A stretch of DNA of 37,153 nucleotides from an uncultured beta proteobacterium (GTDB lineage Bacteria; Pseudomonadota; Gammaproteobacteria; Burkholderiales; Burkholderiaceae_C): positions 1-37,153 of the forward strand of contig CAITQH010000261.1 in NCBI GenBank assembly GCA_903894475.1. Reading direction: 5' to 3'. The notes below the pieces were generated by a model. It worked only from the letters and a program-made list of their open reading frames with translations, ran no database searches and had not been told where the DNA came from. Both the position numbers and the translations under genes were made by a program. This document shows, one piece after another, positions 17,537 to 26,687 of this stretch (its first letter is position 1; the number at the start of each line of letters is the position of its first letter).

Positions 17537-18256
17537 ATGAAAAGTCAAAGCACCATGAATCCAGTCGATGCCGATGAGGGTACGCCCGTATCTGTGAAGA
17601 TACGGGAGCGTTTGCTGGCTGCACGCAAACGTTTCAATGCCAACGACAACATCGCGGACTTCGTTGAGCCTGGGGAACTCGAACTCTTGCTCGATGAGGT
17701 GGAAGAGAAGATGAAAGGCGTCTTGAGCAGTCTGGTGATCGACACCGAACGTGATCACAACACCGATCAGACCGCACGCCGCGTCGCCAAGTTGTACGTC
17801 AACGAGGTGTTTCGCGGGCGCTACGTCAGTGCGCCAGCGATCACCGAGTTCCCCAATGCCGAGCATCTCAATGAGTTGATGATTGTCGGGCCGATCACCG
17901 TGCGCAGTGCCTGCAGCCATCACCTTTGTCCGGTCATGGGCCAGATCTGGATCGGCGTGCTTCCGAACGAACACACCAACGTGATCGGACTGTCAAAGTA
18001 CGCCAGGTTGGCCGAGTGGGTCATGGGCCGACCGCAGATTCAGGAGGAGGCGGTGGTGCAACTGGCTGATCTGATTCAGCAGAAGACGCAGCCCGATGGT
18101 CTGGCTATCGTGATGGAAGCAACGCATTTTTGTATGGGCTGGCGCGGTGTCAAAGACATGGACAGCAAAATGATCAATTCGGTCATGCGGGGCAGCTTCC
18201 TGAAAGACCCCAACCTGCGACGTGAATTCCTCTCGCTCATTCCAAGGAAGGGCTGA
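17531..18256 (+). CDS. folE: GTP cyclohydrolase I FolE
   Basis: Converts GTP to 7,8-dihydroneopterin triphosphate, the first step of folate and pterin synthesis; NudB encoded nearby takes the next step. The 241-residue protein has the type I layout. Zinc ligands are C128 and H131 in SACSHHLCPVMG and C201 in THFCMGWRGV, spaced as in E. coli. The motifs VIGLSKYARL and GRPQIQEE are also family features. The C-terminal GSFLKDPNLRREFLSLI closes the fold. The N-terminal about 20 residues are variable. Starts at 17531, 17537 or 17555 are possible, and none has a clear ribosome site; the first is kept. The stop is two bases before the BLUF gene, so the two are surely cotranscribed. Confidence 0.95.
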   Translation: MLMKSQSTMNPVDADEGTPVSVKIRERLLAARKRFNANDNIADFVEPGELELLLDEVEEKMKGVLSSLVIDTERDHNTDQTARRVAKLYVNEVFRGRYVSAPAITEFPNAEHLNELMIVGPITVRSACSHHLCPVMGQIWIGVLPNEHTNVIGLSKYARLAEWVMGRPQIQEEAVVQLADLIQQKTQPDGLAIVMEATHFCMGWRGVKDMDSKMINSVMRGSFLKDPNLRREFLSLIPRKG

Positions 18257-18258
18257 TC

Positions 18259-18681
18259 ATGTTGGTCCGTTTGCTTTACGCCAGTCGTGTCAACGACACC
18301 AGCCCCGAGGCGATTGAAGCTATTTTGGCGCAATCGCGCAAACACAACCCGGAGTGCGGTATTACCGGCATTCTTTGTTATGGCGGCGGCATATTCCTGC
18401 AGGCCATTGAAGGTGGACGCATGCCGGTGAGCGAACTCTACGGGCATATTCAGAGGGATCCCCGCCACAAGGATTTGGTGCTGCTGCACTACGAAGAAAT
18501 TTCCGAACGCCGTTTCGGTGGCTGGACCATGGGCCAGGTCAATATGTCCAAGATCAATGCATCGATCTTGCTGAAATACGCTGAAAAACCGGAGCTCGAC
18601 CCTTACTCTGTGTCAGGCAGCGTGTCGCTGGCATTGCTCGAAGAACTGATGGCCACGGCCTGCATCATTGGTCGGGCTTGA
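18259..18681 (+). CDS. Short BLUF-domain blue-light photoreceptor
   Basis: A 140-residue protein consisting of one FAD-binding BLUF domain (about 1-95) and a short helical C-terminus without an output domain. Residues for the photocycle are in place: Y7 (LLYASR), N30, Q48 (FLQAIEG), W89 and M91 (GGWTMG). Spacing agrees with AppA-type proteins, with Gln to Trp 41 residues and Gln to Met 43. GITGILCYGGG is the typical flavin-pocket segment. Such short BLUF proteins act by binding a partner. It directly follows folE with a 2-base gap. Whether light controls pterin synthesis or the pairing is only historical is unknown. It converges on comEA with a 20-base gap. Confidence 0.93.
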   Translation: MLVRLLYASRVNDTSPEAIEAILAQSRKHNPECGITGILCYGGGIFLQAIEGGRMPVSELYGHIQRDPRHKDLVLLHYEEISERRFGGWTMGQVNMSKINASILLKYAEKPELDPYSVSGSVSLALLEELMATACIIGRA

Positions 18682-18701
18682 TGCGTGGCGTCGCTTACAC
18701 C

Positions 18702-19010
18702 CTATTTTTTCACTGAATCAGTGGCAGGTGCGGCGGAGCCTTCTTTGTAAACCGCTTCATCGACTGTCAGACCCTGGGCCGAAAATTTGGCCGCATTCTT
18801 CTGCCCCATCCCCTTGACCCGCGCCAGCAAGTCGTTCCAGTCCTTGAAGTTTCCCTTCTTGCGTTCGTCCAGGATCTTTCCGGACAGGGCCGGGCCAATG
18901 CCCTTGATGCTGTCGAGTTCAGCTGCATTGGCCTTGTTCACGTCAGTACCAGCCAGGCAGACGGCAGCGTAGAGCATGGCGATCAGGCTCAGGAAAATCT
19001 TCAGCATCAT
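18702..19010 (-). CDS. ComEA-like helix-hairpin-helix protein
   Basis: A 102-residue exported protein: a signal peptide (MMLKIFLSLIAMLYAAVCLAG) followed by a helix-hairpin-helix DNA-binding domain. The first hairpin is DVNKANAAELDSIKGIGPALSGKIL and the second LARVKGMGQKNAAKF, as in ComEA proteins that bind incoming DNA in the periplasm during natural transformation. The membrane-proximal SLBB domain of Gram-positive ComEA is absent, as usual for proteobacterial forms. The ATG at 19010 follows GAGGAG by four bases; a second ATG three bases on is equally possible. It is the last gene of the long minus-strand chain, eight bases after rfaD. A role in DNA uptake is inferred from the domain only. 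Confidence 0.87.
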   Translation of the reverse strand: MMLKIFLSLIAMLYAAVCLAGTDVNKANAAELDSIKGIGPALSGKILDERKKGNFKDWNDLLARVKGMGQKNAAKFSAQGLTVDEAVYKEGSAAPATDSVKK

Positions 19011-19018
19011 GCAACTCC

Positions 19019-20038
19019 TCAAGGTTGACTGAGCAGGCAGTCAACGTATTTTGATACTCCACCCTGAACGTCGGCAAACACGTGATTGCAGCCAGCCCTG
19101 CGCAAAGCGCTCAGGTCGGCCTGGGTATAGCACTGGTACTTGCCACGCAGGTTTTCCGGAAAATTCACATATTCGATCAGACCGTCAGTCACCAGCGCCT
19201 GATGTGTCAGCGCAGGTTCATTCTTGTTTCGGCGCAAGGTGTTCACGACGGCATCGGCGACGTCATTGAAGGGCTGCGCCTGACCGGTACCCAGATTGAA
19301 GATGCCGGAAATTTCCGGATGATCAAGGAACCACAGGTTGACAGCGACTACGTCGTCAATGAAAACAAAGTCGCGCATTTGGGAGCCCGCAGCATAGCCG
19401 CCATAGTCGCCGAAAAGTTTGACTTTTCCGTCCAGCGCAAACTGATTGAACTGGTGGAAGGCAACACTGGCCATGCGACCCTTGTGCTGCTCGCGTGCAC
19501 CGTAGACGTTGAAGTAGCGAAAGCCCACCACCTGTGCCCCCCTGGCGGCAGCCAGTTGCTCAAAATTGACGCCGCATTCGCGCCGCATGCGCTGGTCAAA
19601 CAATAGTTTGGAGTAGCCGTAAACGTTCAGTGGGCGCTCAAAGGCCGTCTCCTCACGGAAGGTGTCGGAGCCGCCGTAAGTGGCCGCGCTGGAGGCGTAA
19701 AGCAAGCGGGTTCCGCTCGTGCTGCAGGCTTCGAACAACTGGCATGAGAGTGTGTAGTTGTTGAAGAGCATGAACTTGCCGTTGCTCTCCATGGTGTCGC
19801 TGCAGGCACCTTCATGAAAGACCGCTTCAACTTCACCGAAAGCGCCGCGCGTGAACATGTCATAAAAATCGGTGGCGTCGACGTAATCGGCCATTTTCAG
19901 GTCCGCCAGATTGCGGAACTTTTCGCCCTGCGTCAAGTCATCGACGGCGATGATGTTGTCGATGCCGCGCGCATTCAGACCCTTGACAATGTTGCTGCCG
20001 ATAAAGCCGGCCGCACCGGTCACGACGATACGGTTCAT
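19019..20038 (-). CDS. rfaD: ADP-L-glycero-D-manno-heptose 6-epimerase (HldD/RfaD)
   Basis: Epimerises ADP-D-glycero-beta-D-manno-heptose to the L form, the precursor of the LPS inner core. The 339-residue protein is an extended short-chain dehydrogenase: nucleotide motif [12 protein letters not shown] at the N-terminus, [11 protein letters not shown], and the catalytic Tyr-Lys pair in [23 protein letters not shown] and [12 protein letters not shown] are family motifs. The length equals that of betaproteobacterial HldD. The start overlaps the end of the kinase gene by ATGA, so the two heptose enzymes are coupled. Nothing is missing. Confidence 0.96.
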   Translation of the reverse strand: MNRIVVTGAAGFIGSNIVKGLNARGIDNIIAVDDLTQGEKFRNLADLKMADYVDATDFYDMFTRGAFGEVEAVFHEGACSDTMESNGKFMLFNNYTLSCQLFEACSTSGTRLLYASSAATYGGSDTFREETAFERPLNVYGYSKLLFDQRMRRECGVNFEQLAAARGAQVVGFRYFNVYGAREQHKGRMASVAFHQFNQFALDGKVKLFGDYGGYAAGSQMRDFVFIDDVVAVNLWFLDHPEISGIFNLGTGQAQPFNDVADAVVNTLRRNKNEPALTHQALVTDGLIEYVNFPENLRGKYQCYTQADLSALRRAGCNHVFADVQGGVSKYVDCLLSQP

Positions 20039-20985
20039 GCAAACAACTCCTCATAGGAAACCGAAGCGGTGCCAAACTTGCCAACAACCAGTCCGCCAGC
20101 GCGATTCGCCAGCGGTAGCGCGTGGCGCAGACTTGCTCCGGCAGCCACCAGCGTGGCCATGGTGGCAATCACTGTGTCGCCGGCACCAGTGACGTCAAAC
20201 ACTTCCCGCGCCTGGGCGTTGACGTGCAACTGCCCATCCGCATCAAACAGCGTCATGCCTTCTTCACTGCGGGTCAGCAAAACGGCATCGAGTCCGAGTT
20301 GCTGGCGCAAGTTCTGACATTTTGTCTGCAGCTCGGATTCATCGAGCCAGGCACCGATCACGTGTCGCAGTTCGGCGCGATTGGGAGTGATGACGCTGGC
20401 ATTCCTGTAACGCGAGTAATCTGAGCCTTTGGGGTCGATCAGGATCGGCTTGCCGGCAGAGCGCGCCCGGGCAATCATGTCTGCGACGTGGGCCAGGCCC
20501 CCTTTGCCATAGTCCGAAAACAGCACCGCATGGTGATCCGGTAGCAAGTTGGCAAAAACAGCGCTCTGAGAGGCCAGAACCTCGCTCTTGGGCGTGTTTT
20601 CGAAGTCAAGTCGAAGCAGTTGCTGCTGGCGCCCGATGACGCGCAATTTGACCGTTGTCTTCAAATCGGGATCGCGGCCAAAGTGCGCACTGATACCGGT
20701 GCCAAGCACCAGAGACTCCAGCTTATGGCTTGCCTCATCATTGCCGACCACAGTCAGCAGCGAGGACCTGGCGCCCAGCGTGACGACGTTGTAGGCCACA
20801 TTGGCGGCACCGCCGCTGCGTTCCTCTTCGCGCGTGATGCGTACGATGGGCACAGGCGCTTCTGGTGAGATGCGATCAACCTCACCGTACCAGTAACGAT
20901 CAAGCATGACATCGCCGACCACCAGCACGCAGGCCCTGGACAGGGATTCTTTCGAAATATTCATGGCGTTCCATTGCTTGGTCAT
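20035..20985 (-). CDS. rfaE1: D-glycero-beta-D-manno-heptose-7-phosphate kinase (HldA/RfaE1)
   Basis: A PfkB/ribokinase-family sugar kinase of 316 residues that phosphorylates heptose-7-phosphate at C1 for LPS core synthesis. It starts [25 protein letters not shown], followed by [15 protein letters not shown], and ends with the anion-hole motif [11 protein letters not shown]. The C-terminal nucleotidyltransferase half of E. coli HldE is absent, so the adenylyltransferase (RfaE2) must be encoded elsewhere. The ATG at 20985 overlaps the lapB stop by ATGA and has GGAAGAG just upstream, inside lapB. An upstream in-frame start is possible but would overlap lapB by another 54 bases. Confidence 0.95.
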   Translation of the reverse strand: MTKQWNAMNISKESLSRACVLVVGDVMLDRYWYGEVDRISPEAPVPIVRITREEERSGGAANVAYNVVTLGARSSLLTVVGNDEASHKLESLVLGTGISAHFGRDPDLKTTVKLRVIGRQQQLLRLDFENTPKSEVLASQSAVFANLLPDHHAVLFSDYGKGGLAHVADMIARARSAGKPILIDPKGSDYSRYRNASVITPNRAELRHVIGAWLDESELQTKCQNLRQQLGLDAVLLTRSEEGMTLFDADGQLHVNAQAREVFDVTGAGDTVIATMATLVAAGASLRHALPLANRAGGLVVGKFGTASVSYEELFA

Positions 20986-22139
20986 AACTCTTCCACCCGT
21001 CTGGCCGGATAACTGTCCCAGGCTTGGCAACCAGGGCATTGCCAGAAGTGCTGCTTCGCCTCGAATCCGCAGGCGGCGCAGCGGTATCGCATCAGGGGTT
21101 TGACAGCATGGTCCAGAGCGCGCTGCACTTGAGGATGAAATTGCTCATGCTCGAGCTTTTCGCCAGCGATCCACTTGGCAGCTGCCACCAGAGAGGGTTC
21201 ATGCTCAAGGTGTCGCACGTACCAGTCGCGTGCTGTTGGCGCAGGTGTTGTAAGGGTCGCCTCCAGGGCGACGATGGCGTCGAGCACGTCCAGCGAGGGG
21301 GTCGCTTCGTAATGGCTCTTGAGCAGCTTGAGCGTCTGCGCCGTATGCCCGGACTGGATGGCCAGCTTGGCCAAAGCGATGGCCATCAGGGGCACAGCCG
21401 CCGCCGAGGTTTGCAGTGCGAGTTCCAACGCTGCATACGCTTCCTGCACATTGCCCTGGCTCGCCAATAACTGCGCCAGGTCGATTCGCGGTCTCGGCGC
21501 TTCGGGTGCCGTTGCAATGGCTTGATGCAGCAAAGTCAGGGCTTGGGCAGAGTTCTGACTGGACTGACATGCATCAGCCTGTTCGCACAGATAGTGGGCC
21601 AGTCGGCTGTCGAAATTTCCCTGGCCAGCGGAAGTCAACTTCTGGGCGACCAGGGCCGCCTGTGGCCAGTCGCGGCTGCGCTCGTAATTGGCCAGCAGGG
21701 CAAGCCGTGCCTGCGCTTCAAACGGGGTACCTTCGAGCTTGAGCAGGGCGGCCTCGGCGCGATCGAGCAGGCCGGCTTTCAAATAGTCAAGAGCCAGCGC
21801 GTGCTGAGCACGCTGATGATCTGTCTGGTTCAGGTCGCCGCGCGACAGCAGGTGCTCATGCACACGAACGGCACGTTCATATTCGCCGCGACGACGAAAC
21901 AGATTTCCCAGCGCAAAGTGCAGCTCCGAGGTGTCCGGGTCGTTCTGCACCGCTTCGATGAAGGCATCGATCGCCTGATCCTGTTGTTCATTGAGGAGAA
22001 AATTCAAACCTTTGAAATAGGCTTTGGGTGCCTGCCGATTTTCCAGGCGAAGTTGGCGCAGGTCCAAGCGGGAGGCTAGCCATCCCGCCACGAAGGCCAG
22101 GGGCAGACCCAGCAATATCCAGCTCAAGTCAAAGTTCAT
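20982..22139 (-). CDS. lapB: Lipopolysaccharide assembly protein LapB
   Basis: An inner-membrane protein of 385 residues (E. coli 389) that works with FtsH to control LpxC and so LPS amount. It has one N-terminal membrane helix (SWILLGLPLAFVAGWLASRLDL), a long run of TPR helices (about 35-345; for example ALGNLFRRRGEYERAVRVHEHLL and HALALDYLKAGLLDRAEAALLKL), and a C-terminal rubredoxin-like metal site with paired CxxC motifs (YRCAACGF and WQCPGCQAW). All functional parts are present. It overlaps lapA by 11 bases and rfaE1 by four, linking LPS level control to heptose synthesis. Confidence 0.95.
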   Translation of the reverse strand: MNFDLSWILLGLPLAFVAGWLASRLDLRQLRLENRQAPKAYFKGLNFLLNEQQDQAIDAFIEAVQNDPDTSELHFALGNLFRRRGEYERAVRVHEHLLSRGDLNQTDHQRAQHALALDYLKAGLLDRAEAALLKLEGTPFEAQARLALLANYERSRDWPQAALVAQKLTSAGQGNFDSRLAHYLCEQADACQSSQNSAQALTLLHQAIATAPEAPRPRIDLAQLLASQGNVQEAYAALELALQTSAAAVPLMAIALAKLAIQSGHTAQTLKLLKSHYEATPSLDVLDAIVALEATLTTPAPTARDWYVRHLEHEPSLVAAAKWIAGEKLEHEQFHPQVQRALDHAVKPLMRYRCAACGFEAKQHFWQCPGCQAWDSYPARRVEEL

Positions 22140-22428
22140 GCGGCAGATGAATGCTTGTGGCCGGCACGGGCTGTGATTCGACGCTGGGCAGTGAACTCAG
22201 TTTGGCGGCGCGGCGCTGCTTCAGCCAGTGCGGCACCATGCCCAGTGCGCCGACAGCGACGCCCGCTGCGAAAGCACCCAGCACCACCAGAACCTGAGGC
22301 GCGCGCCAGTAGGTGCCAAAGAAGAAATGCACCGTGGTGTCTTGCTGGTTATTCAGGGCGAAGGCAAACAAGGTAAAAAAAATGGCAACCTTAAGTATCC
22401 ACTTAAGCAGCCACAGAAGGTTTTTCAT
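22129..22428 (-). CDS. lapA: LapA family membrane protein (DUF1049)
   Basis: A 99-residue inner-membrane protein with two membrane helices (about 7-26 and 42-66) and a short cytoplasmic tail. The FALNNQQDTTVHFFFGTYWRAPQVLVVLGAFAAG region is the DUF1049 signature. LapA cooperates with LapB in LPS assembly control. The ATG at 22428 follows GGGGAGATCG, a strong ribosome site; an earlier in-frame start at 22464 is not supported. It precedes and overlaps lapB, as in E. coli. Confidence 0.93.
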   Translation of the reverse strand: MKNLLWLLKWILKVAIFFTLFAFALNNQQDTTVHFFFGTYWRAPQVLVVLGAFAAGVAVGALGMVPHWLKQRRAAKLSSLPSVESQPVPATSIHLPHEL

Positions 22429-22460
22429 CGATCTCCCCAATGACGGGTTGATTCTAACGG

Positions 22461-22772
22461 TCAAGACTTGCGCTTGCCTTCAAGCTCGACCGTGCGCAGG
22501 TCGACCGCCTCGCGCAGGGCCTTGCCAGGCTTGAAGTGAGGGACACGCTTTTCCGGCACTTCGACACTGGCACCGCTACGCGGATTGCGCCCGATTCGAG
22601 GAGGGCGGTGATTGATGGAAAAGCTGCCAAAACCGCGAATTTCAATTCGATGCCCGCGCACCAGCGCCGCGTTCATGGCGTCCAGAATGGCCTTGACCGC
22701 GAATTCTGCATCGCGGTGGGTGAGCTGTCCAAATCTGGCAGCCAGTTCTTCGACCAAGTCAGAGCGAGTCAT
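22461..22772 (-). CDS. ihfB: Integration host factor subunit beta
   Basis: A 103-residue DNA-bending protein of the HU/IHF family that pairs with IHF alpha. The start [14 protein letters not shown] is the family N-terminus. Dimer-core motifs are [38 protein letters not shown], which includes the DNA-intercalating proline arm (RNPRSG) and the HFKPGK end. The ATG at 22772 is chosen on homology; the longer open frame to 22859 only reads into the intergenic repeat. The order rpsA-ihfB is ancient and shared with E. coli. It lies 123 bases after rpsA and 32 before lapA. Confidence 0.95.
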   Translation of the reverse strand: MTRSDLVEELAARFGQLTHRDAEFAVKAILDAMNAALVRGHRIEIRGFGSFSINHRPPRIGRNPRSGASVEVPEKRVPHFKPGKALREAVDLRTVELEGKRKS

Positions 22773-22799
22773 TTCTGATAGTTGCCAATAGTCGAGGTT

Positions 22800-22885
22800 G
22801 TCATTGCGGCCTTGAGCCGCAATCCATGTTGCGATGCCTTTGCAGGCATTTCGCAGCATGGATGCCGGATCAAGTCCGGCATGAC
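22800..22885. repeat. 86-bp palindromic intergenic element (REP/MITE-like)
   Basis: The rpsA-ihfB gap holds two 28-bp arms in inverted orientation (22800-22827 and 22858-22885). Read outward they share ATGGAT, a TCAAG loop and ATGAC, but have different 6-bp stems: TGCGGC/GCCGCA in one and GCCGGA/TCCGGC in the other. Between them lies a third hairpin (TGCC-TTTGCA-GGCA core within 22830-22854). Arms of the GTCAT...ATCCAT kind are familiar as dispersed repeats in proteobacterial genomes. Confidence 0.8.
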
Positions 22886-22895
22886 AGTCTTCTCT

Positions 22896-24581
22896 CTATT
22901 TTTCGTTGTTATCGAGTTTGGCGCGCAGCAAAGCGCCCAGGCTCGTGGTGCCGGCGTTTTCGCGTGCCGAGGTCTGGCTCAAAGTCGCCATGGCTTCGTT
23001 TTGATCGGCTGCATCCTTGGCCTTGATCGACAACTGAATGTTGCGTGCCTTGCGGTCCACGTTGACGACCACGGCGGTGACTTCGTCACCTTCCTTGAGC
23101 ACGTTGCGCGCATCCTCGACGCGGTCACGCGAGATTTCGCTGGCACGCAGATAACCGATGATGTCGTCGCCCAGATCGATCTCGGCCCCTCTGGCATCCA
23201 CTGATCGGACCTTGCCGGTCACAACCTGGCCCTTGTCGTTGATGGTGGCAAAGGTCGTGAAAGGATCGGAGTCCAGTTGCTTGATGCCCAGCGAGATGCG
23301 CTCGCGGTCCACATCCACTGCCAGCACCAGGGCTTCGACTTCCTGACCCTTTTTGTACTCGCGCACAGCGGCTTCGCCGGCTTCGTTCCAGGACAGATCC
23401 GACAGGTGCACCAGTCCGTCGATACCGGCGGCCAGCCCGACAAACACGCCGAAGTCGGTGATCGACTTGATCGGGCCCTTGACCCGGTCGCCACGCTTGG
23501 TGTTTTGCGCAAATTCCTGCCATGGGTTGGCTTTGCACTGCTTCATGCCCAGCGAGATACGACGTTTGTCTTCGTCGATTTCCAGAACCATCACTTCAAC
23601 TTCATCGCCCAGGGCAACGATTTTGCTGGGGGCCACGTTCTTGTTGGTCCAGTCCATTTCGCTGACATGCACCAGACCTTCAATGCCGGGCTCGAGTTCC
23701 ACAAAAGCACCGTAGTCAGCGATGTTGGTGATCTTGCCGAACATGCGCGTGCCTTGCGGGTAGCGACGGTTAACACCCATCCAGGGATCGTCGCCCATCT
23801 GCTTGAGGCCGAGCGATACGCGGTTCTTCTCGGTATCAAATTTCAGGATCTTGGCCGTGATTTCCTGACCCGCAGTCACCACTTCACTGGGGTGACGCAC
23901 GCGGCGCCAGGCCATGTCGGTGATATGCAGCAGACCGTCAATGCCACCGAGGTCGACGAAGGCGCCGTATTCAGTGATGTTCTTGACAACACCTTGAACG
24001 ATGGAACCTTCCTTGAGGGTGTTCATCAGCTTGGCGCGTTCTTCGCCCATGCTGGCTTCAACCACCGCGCGGCGTGACAGGACGACGTTGTTGCGCTTGC
24101 GGTCAAGCTTGATGACCTTGAATTCGAGTGTCTTGTTTTCGTAGGGTGACAGGTCCTTGGTGGGACGGGTGTCGACCAGCGAGCCGGGCAGGAAGGCGCG
24201 GATGCCGTTGACCAGGACCGTGAGTCCTCCCTTGACCTTGCCGCTGGTGGTGCCGGTGACGAACTCGCCGGTTTCCAGTGCTTTTTCCAGACTCATCCAG
24301 GACGCCAGACGCTTGGCGGTATCACGGCTCAGGATAGTGTCGCCGTAGCCGTTTTCGATCGAGCCAATGGCAACCGATACGAAGTCGCCAACCTGGACTT
24401 CGATTTCGCCCTTGTCACTCTTGAATTCTTCGAGCGGCACATAGGCCTCTGACTTGAGGCCAGCGTTGACAACAACAAAACTGTGTTCGATGCGAATCAC
24501 TTCAGCAGTGATAACTTCGCCCGGACGCATCTCGGTGCGTTGCAGGGACTCTTCAAACAGGGCGGCAAAAGATTCTGACAT
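22896..24581 (-). CDS. rpsA: 30S ribosomal protein S1
   Basis: A 561-residue mRNA-binding ribosomal protein needed to start translation on weak or structured sites. Six S1 OB-fold repeats run along the chain, each with the YGAFV-like core: for example [12 protein letters not shown] in the first, then [45 protein letters not shown] and [23 protein letters not shown]. The length and N-terminus ([13 protein letters not shown]) are typical. The ATG at 24581 has no real Shine-Dalgarno sequence, as in E. coli rpsA, and is preceded by small hairpins that could allow autoregulation. It lies 96 bases after the aroA/cmk gene. Confidence 0.97.
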   Translation of the reverse strand: MSESFAALFEESLQRTEMRPGEVITAEVIRIEHSFVVVNAGLKSEAYVPLEEFKSDKGEIEVQVGDFVSVAIGSIENGYGDTILSRDTAKRLASWMSLEKALETGEFVTGTTSGKVKGGLTVLVNGIRAFLPGSLVDTRPTKDLSPYENKTLEFKVIKLDRKRNNVVLSRRAVVEASMGEERAKLMNTLKEGSIVQGVVKNITEYGAFVDLGGIDGLLHITDMAWRRVRHPSEVVTAGQEITAKILKFDTEKNRVSLGLKQMGDDPWMGVNRRYPQGTRMFGKITNIADYGAFVELEPGIEGLVHVSEMDWTNKNVAPSKIVALGDEVEVMVLEIDEDKRRISLGMKQCKANPWQEFAQNTKRGDRVKGPIKSITDFGVFVGLAAGIDGLVHLSDLSWNEAGEAAVREYKKGQEVEALVLAVDVDRERISLGIKQLDSDPFTTFATINDKGQVVTGKVRSVDARGAEIDLGDDIIGYLRASEISRDRVEDARNVLKEGDEVTAVVVNVDRKARNIQLSIKAKDAADQNEAMATLSQTSARENAGTTSLGALLRAKLDNNEK

Positions 24582-24589
24582 TTTTGATT

Positions 24590-24647
24590 GCGGATAATTC
24601 CGCGGTTCAGTTTTAGAACCACACAAGCAGTGCGCAATGTGCTGCGC
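24590..24647 (-). promoter_or_regulatory. Two small hairpins in the rpsA leader
   Basis: GCGGA/TCCGC (24590-24603, loop of 4) ends eight bases before the rpsA start, and GCGCA/TGCGC (24632-24647) lies further upstream. The leader lacks a Shine-Dalgarno sequence. E. coli rpsA is autoregulated through a structured leader without a proper ribosome site; a similar role here is an inference. Confidence 0.35.
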
Positions 24648-24677
24648 GAAAGGGCCTGTGTGGACCGGTGCAAGCTT

Positions 24678-26687
24678 TTAAACTGCTTCGAAAGCTTGCG
24701 TGCCCTGCCACCAGTTCAAAACCAGCTCGACCGATTCTTCAATCGTCAAGTTCGAGTTGTCCAGCAACCGGGCGTCTTGCGCCGCTTTCAAAGGCGCCAC
24801 GCTGCGGGACGAATCCCGCGCGTCACGCGCCTGCAAATCAGCGCAAAGGGATGCGAGTGTAGCCGAAATTCCCTTTGAAATCAATTGTTTATGGCGCCTC
24901 TGGGCGCGCTGTTCGGCGCTGGCCGTTAAAAACACCTTGAGCGTGGAAGCCGGGAAGATCACCGTTCCCATGTCACGGCCGTCTGCGACCAGTCCCGGCA
25001 ACTGTCTGAAGCCATGTTGCAGGGCAACCAGGGCCAGCCGAACCTGCGGCAAGGCTGACACCAGGGAGGCATTCATGCCCGCCTCCTCGCTGCGAATCGC
25101 CTCGCTGATGTCAAGGCCGTTCAGGAGCACCCGGTCAACCGCAAACTGGATGGCCAATCCCTTCACCAGGTCGGCAATCGCCTGCTCATGCGCGGCGTCG
25201 AGCGCCAGTCCGGCCTGCACGGCGGCCAGTGCGCTGATGCGGTAGAGCGAGCCGGAGTCCAGCAGGTGGTAGCCCAGGCGGCTGGCCAGTGCCGCAGCCA
25301 GCGTGCCCTTGCCGGATGCGCTGGGGCCGTCAATGCAGACGACAGGGATGCTGGCGCTTGGTGAGTGCACCACAGAAAACAGCGCTTCGAAGTAGTCTGG
25401 AAAGGTCTTGGCAACGCATTTGGGGTCCTCTATGCGCACTGGCAGTTCGGCCGGATTGAAGGCTGCCAGGGCAAAGCACATGGCCATGCGGTGATCATCG
25501 TAGGTGTGGATGCTGGCAGTTCTCCAGTCGGCGCTGGTGGCTGGAGCGGTGATGCGAATGAAATCCGGGCCTTCCTGCACGCTGGCACCGAGCTTGCGCA
25601 ACTCGCAGGCCATGGCGGCAAGCCGATCGGTTTCCTTGACACGCCAACTGGCAATGTTGCGCAAAGTCGTTGTGCCCTGAGCATACAAGGCCATGATGGC
25701 CAGTGTCATGGCAGCATCCGGGATGTGATTGCAGTCCAGCTCGATGGCTTTAAGCGGCCACTCGCCGCGTGAGATCTCCAGCCAGTTCGGACCGCTCAGC
25801 ACAATTGCGCCCATCATCCGTGCCGCTTCAACGAAGCGGATATCGCCCTGGATCGAGTCGGCGCCAACGCCCTCGATGCGCAGGCAATTGCGCGGTGCGT
25901 TGGGCTGTGCGAGCGCACCCAAGGCAACAAAATAGCTGGCTGACGAGGCGTCAGCCTCCACATGCAGCGTGCCGGGAGACTTGAACTGGCTGCCAGCCGC
26001 AATCGTGAAGTATTGCCAGTCATCACGCACAACCTCAATGCCAAAGCGCGCTAGCAGCTTGAGCGTTATTTCGATGTAGGGCCGCGAGATCAACTCACCT
26101 ACCACCTCAATCCGGATGTCCTGGCTGGACGCGGCCAAGGGCAGGGCCATCAGCAAGGCGGTCAGGAACTGGCTTGATACATCGCCCCGAACACGGATCG
26201 GCTGCTGCAGCGACAGGGTGGGTTTGCCAATACGCAGCGGTGGGTAGCCGGTTTGTCCCAAGTATTCAATCTGGCAGCCGAGTTGGCGCAGTGCATCGAC
26301 CAGATCGCCAATGGGCCGCTCGTGCATGCGGGGCACACCGCTGAGTTCAAAGTCGCCGCCCATCACTGCCAGGGCAGCCGTGAGCGGACGGATGGCCGTG
26401 CCGGCGTTGCCCATGAACAAGCGGGCTGCGGCGTTGCGTGGCGCGCCAGCCAAGCCGTCGATTCGGGTGCTGGTTCCTTCCTGATGCACGCCACAACCCA
26501 GCGCGCGCAGGGCGTCGAGCATCACACGGGTGTCGTCCGAGTCGAGCAGATCGTGCAGGGTCGTACTGCCATGGCTGAGCGCAGACAGCAGGAGCACCCG
26601 ATTGGAAATGCTCTTGGAGCCTGGCAGCACGACGGTGCCCCCGGCCGACGTCAAATGCGGAATGTCAAGAAACGCGGTCGAAAACAT
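24678..26687 (-). CDS. aroA: Bifunctional EPSP synthase/cytidylate kinase (AroA-Cmk fusion)
   Basis: One 669-residue chain carries two enzymes. Residues about 1-440 are 3-phosphoshikimate 1-carboxyvinyltransferase (shikimate pathway), with [29 protein letters not shown] and the late DDHRMAM motif. Residues about 447-669 are cytidylate kinase, with the P-loop GPSASGKGT and [13 protein letters not shown]. aroA and cmk are adjacent but separate in most proteobacteria; the fused form is known from Comamonadaceae. The frame is continuous with no sign of sequencing error. The ATG at 26687 shares one base with the tyrA stop (TAATG); the longer open frame to 26867 lies within tyrA and is rejected. 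No homologue of the second domain occurs elsewhere in the window. Confidence 0.95.
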   Translation of the reverse strand: MFSTAFLDIPHLTSAGGTVVLPGSKSISNRVLLLSALSHGSTTLHDLLDSDDTRVMLDALRALGCGVHQEGTSTRIDGLAGAPRNAAARLFMGNAGTAIRPLTAALAVMGGDFELSGVPRMHERPIGDLVDALRQLGCQIEYLGQTGYPPLRIGKPTLSLQQPIRVRGDVSSQFLTALLMALPLAASSQDIRIEVVGELISRPYIEITLKLLARFGIEVVRDDWQYFTIAAGSQFKSPGTLHVEADASSASYFVALGALAQPNAPRNCLRIEGVGADSIQGDIRFVEAARMMGAIVLSGPNWLEISRGEWPLKAIELDCNHIPDAAMTLAIMALYAQGTTTLRNIASWRVKETDRLAAMACELRKLGASVQEGPDFIRITAPATSADWRTASIHTYDDHRMAMCFALAAFNPAELPVRIEDPKCVAKTFPDYFEALFSVVHSPSASIPVVCIDGPSASGKGTLAAALASRLGYHLLDSGSLYRISALAAVQAGLALDAAHEQAIADLVKGLAIQFAVDRVLLNGLDISEAIRSEEAGMNASLVSALPQVRLALVALQHGFRQLPGLVADGRDMGTVIFPASTLKVFLTASAEQRAQRRHKQLISKGISATLASLCADLQARDARDSSRSVAPLKAAQDARLLDNSNLTIEESVELVLNWWQGTQAFEAV

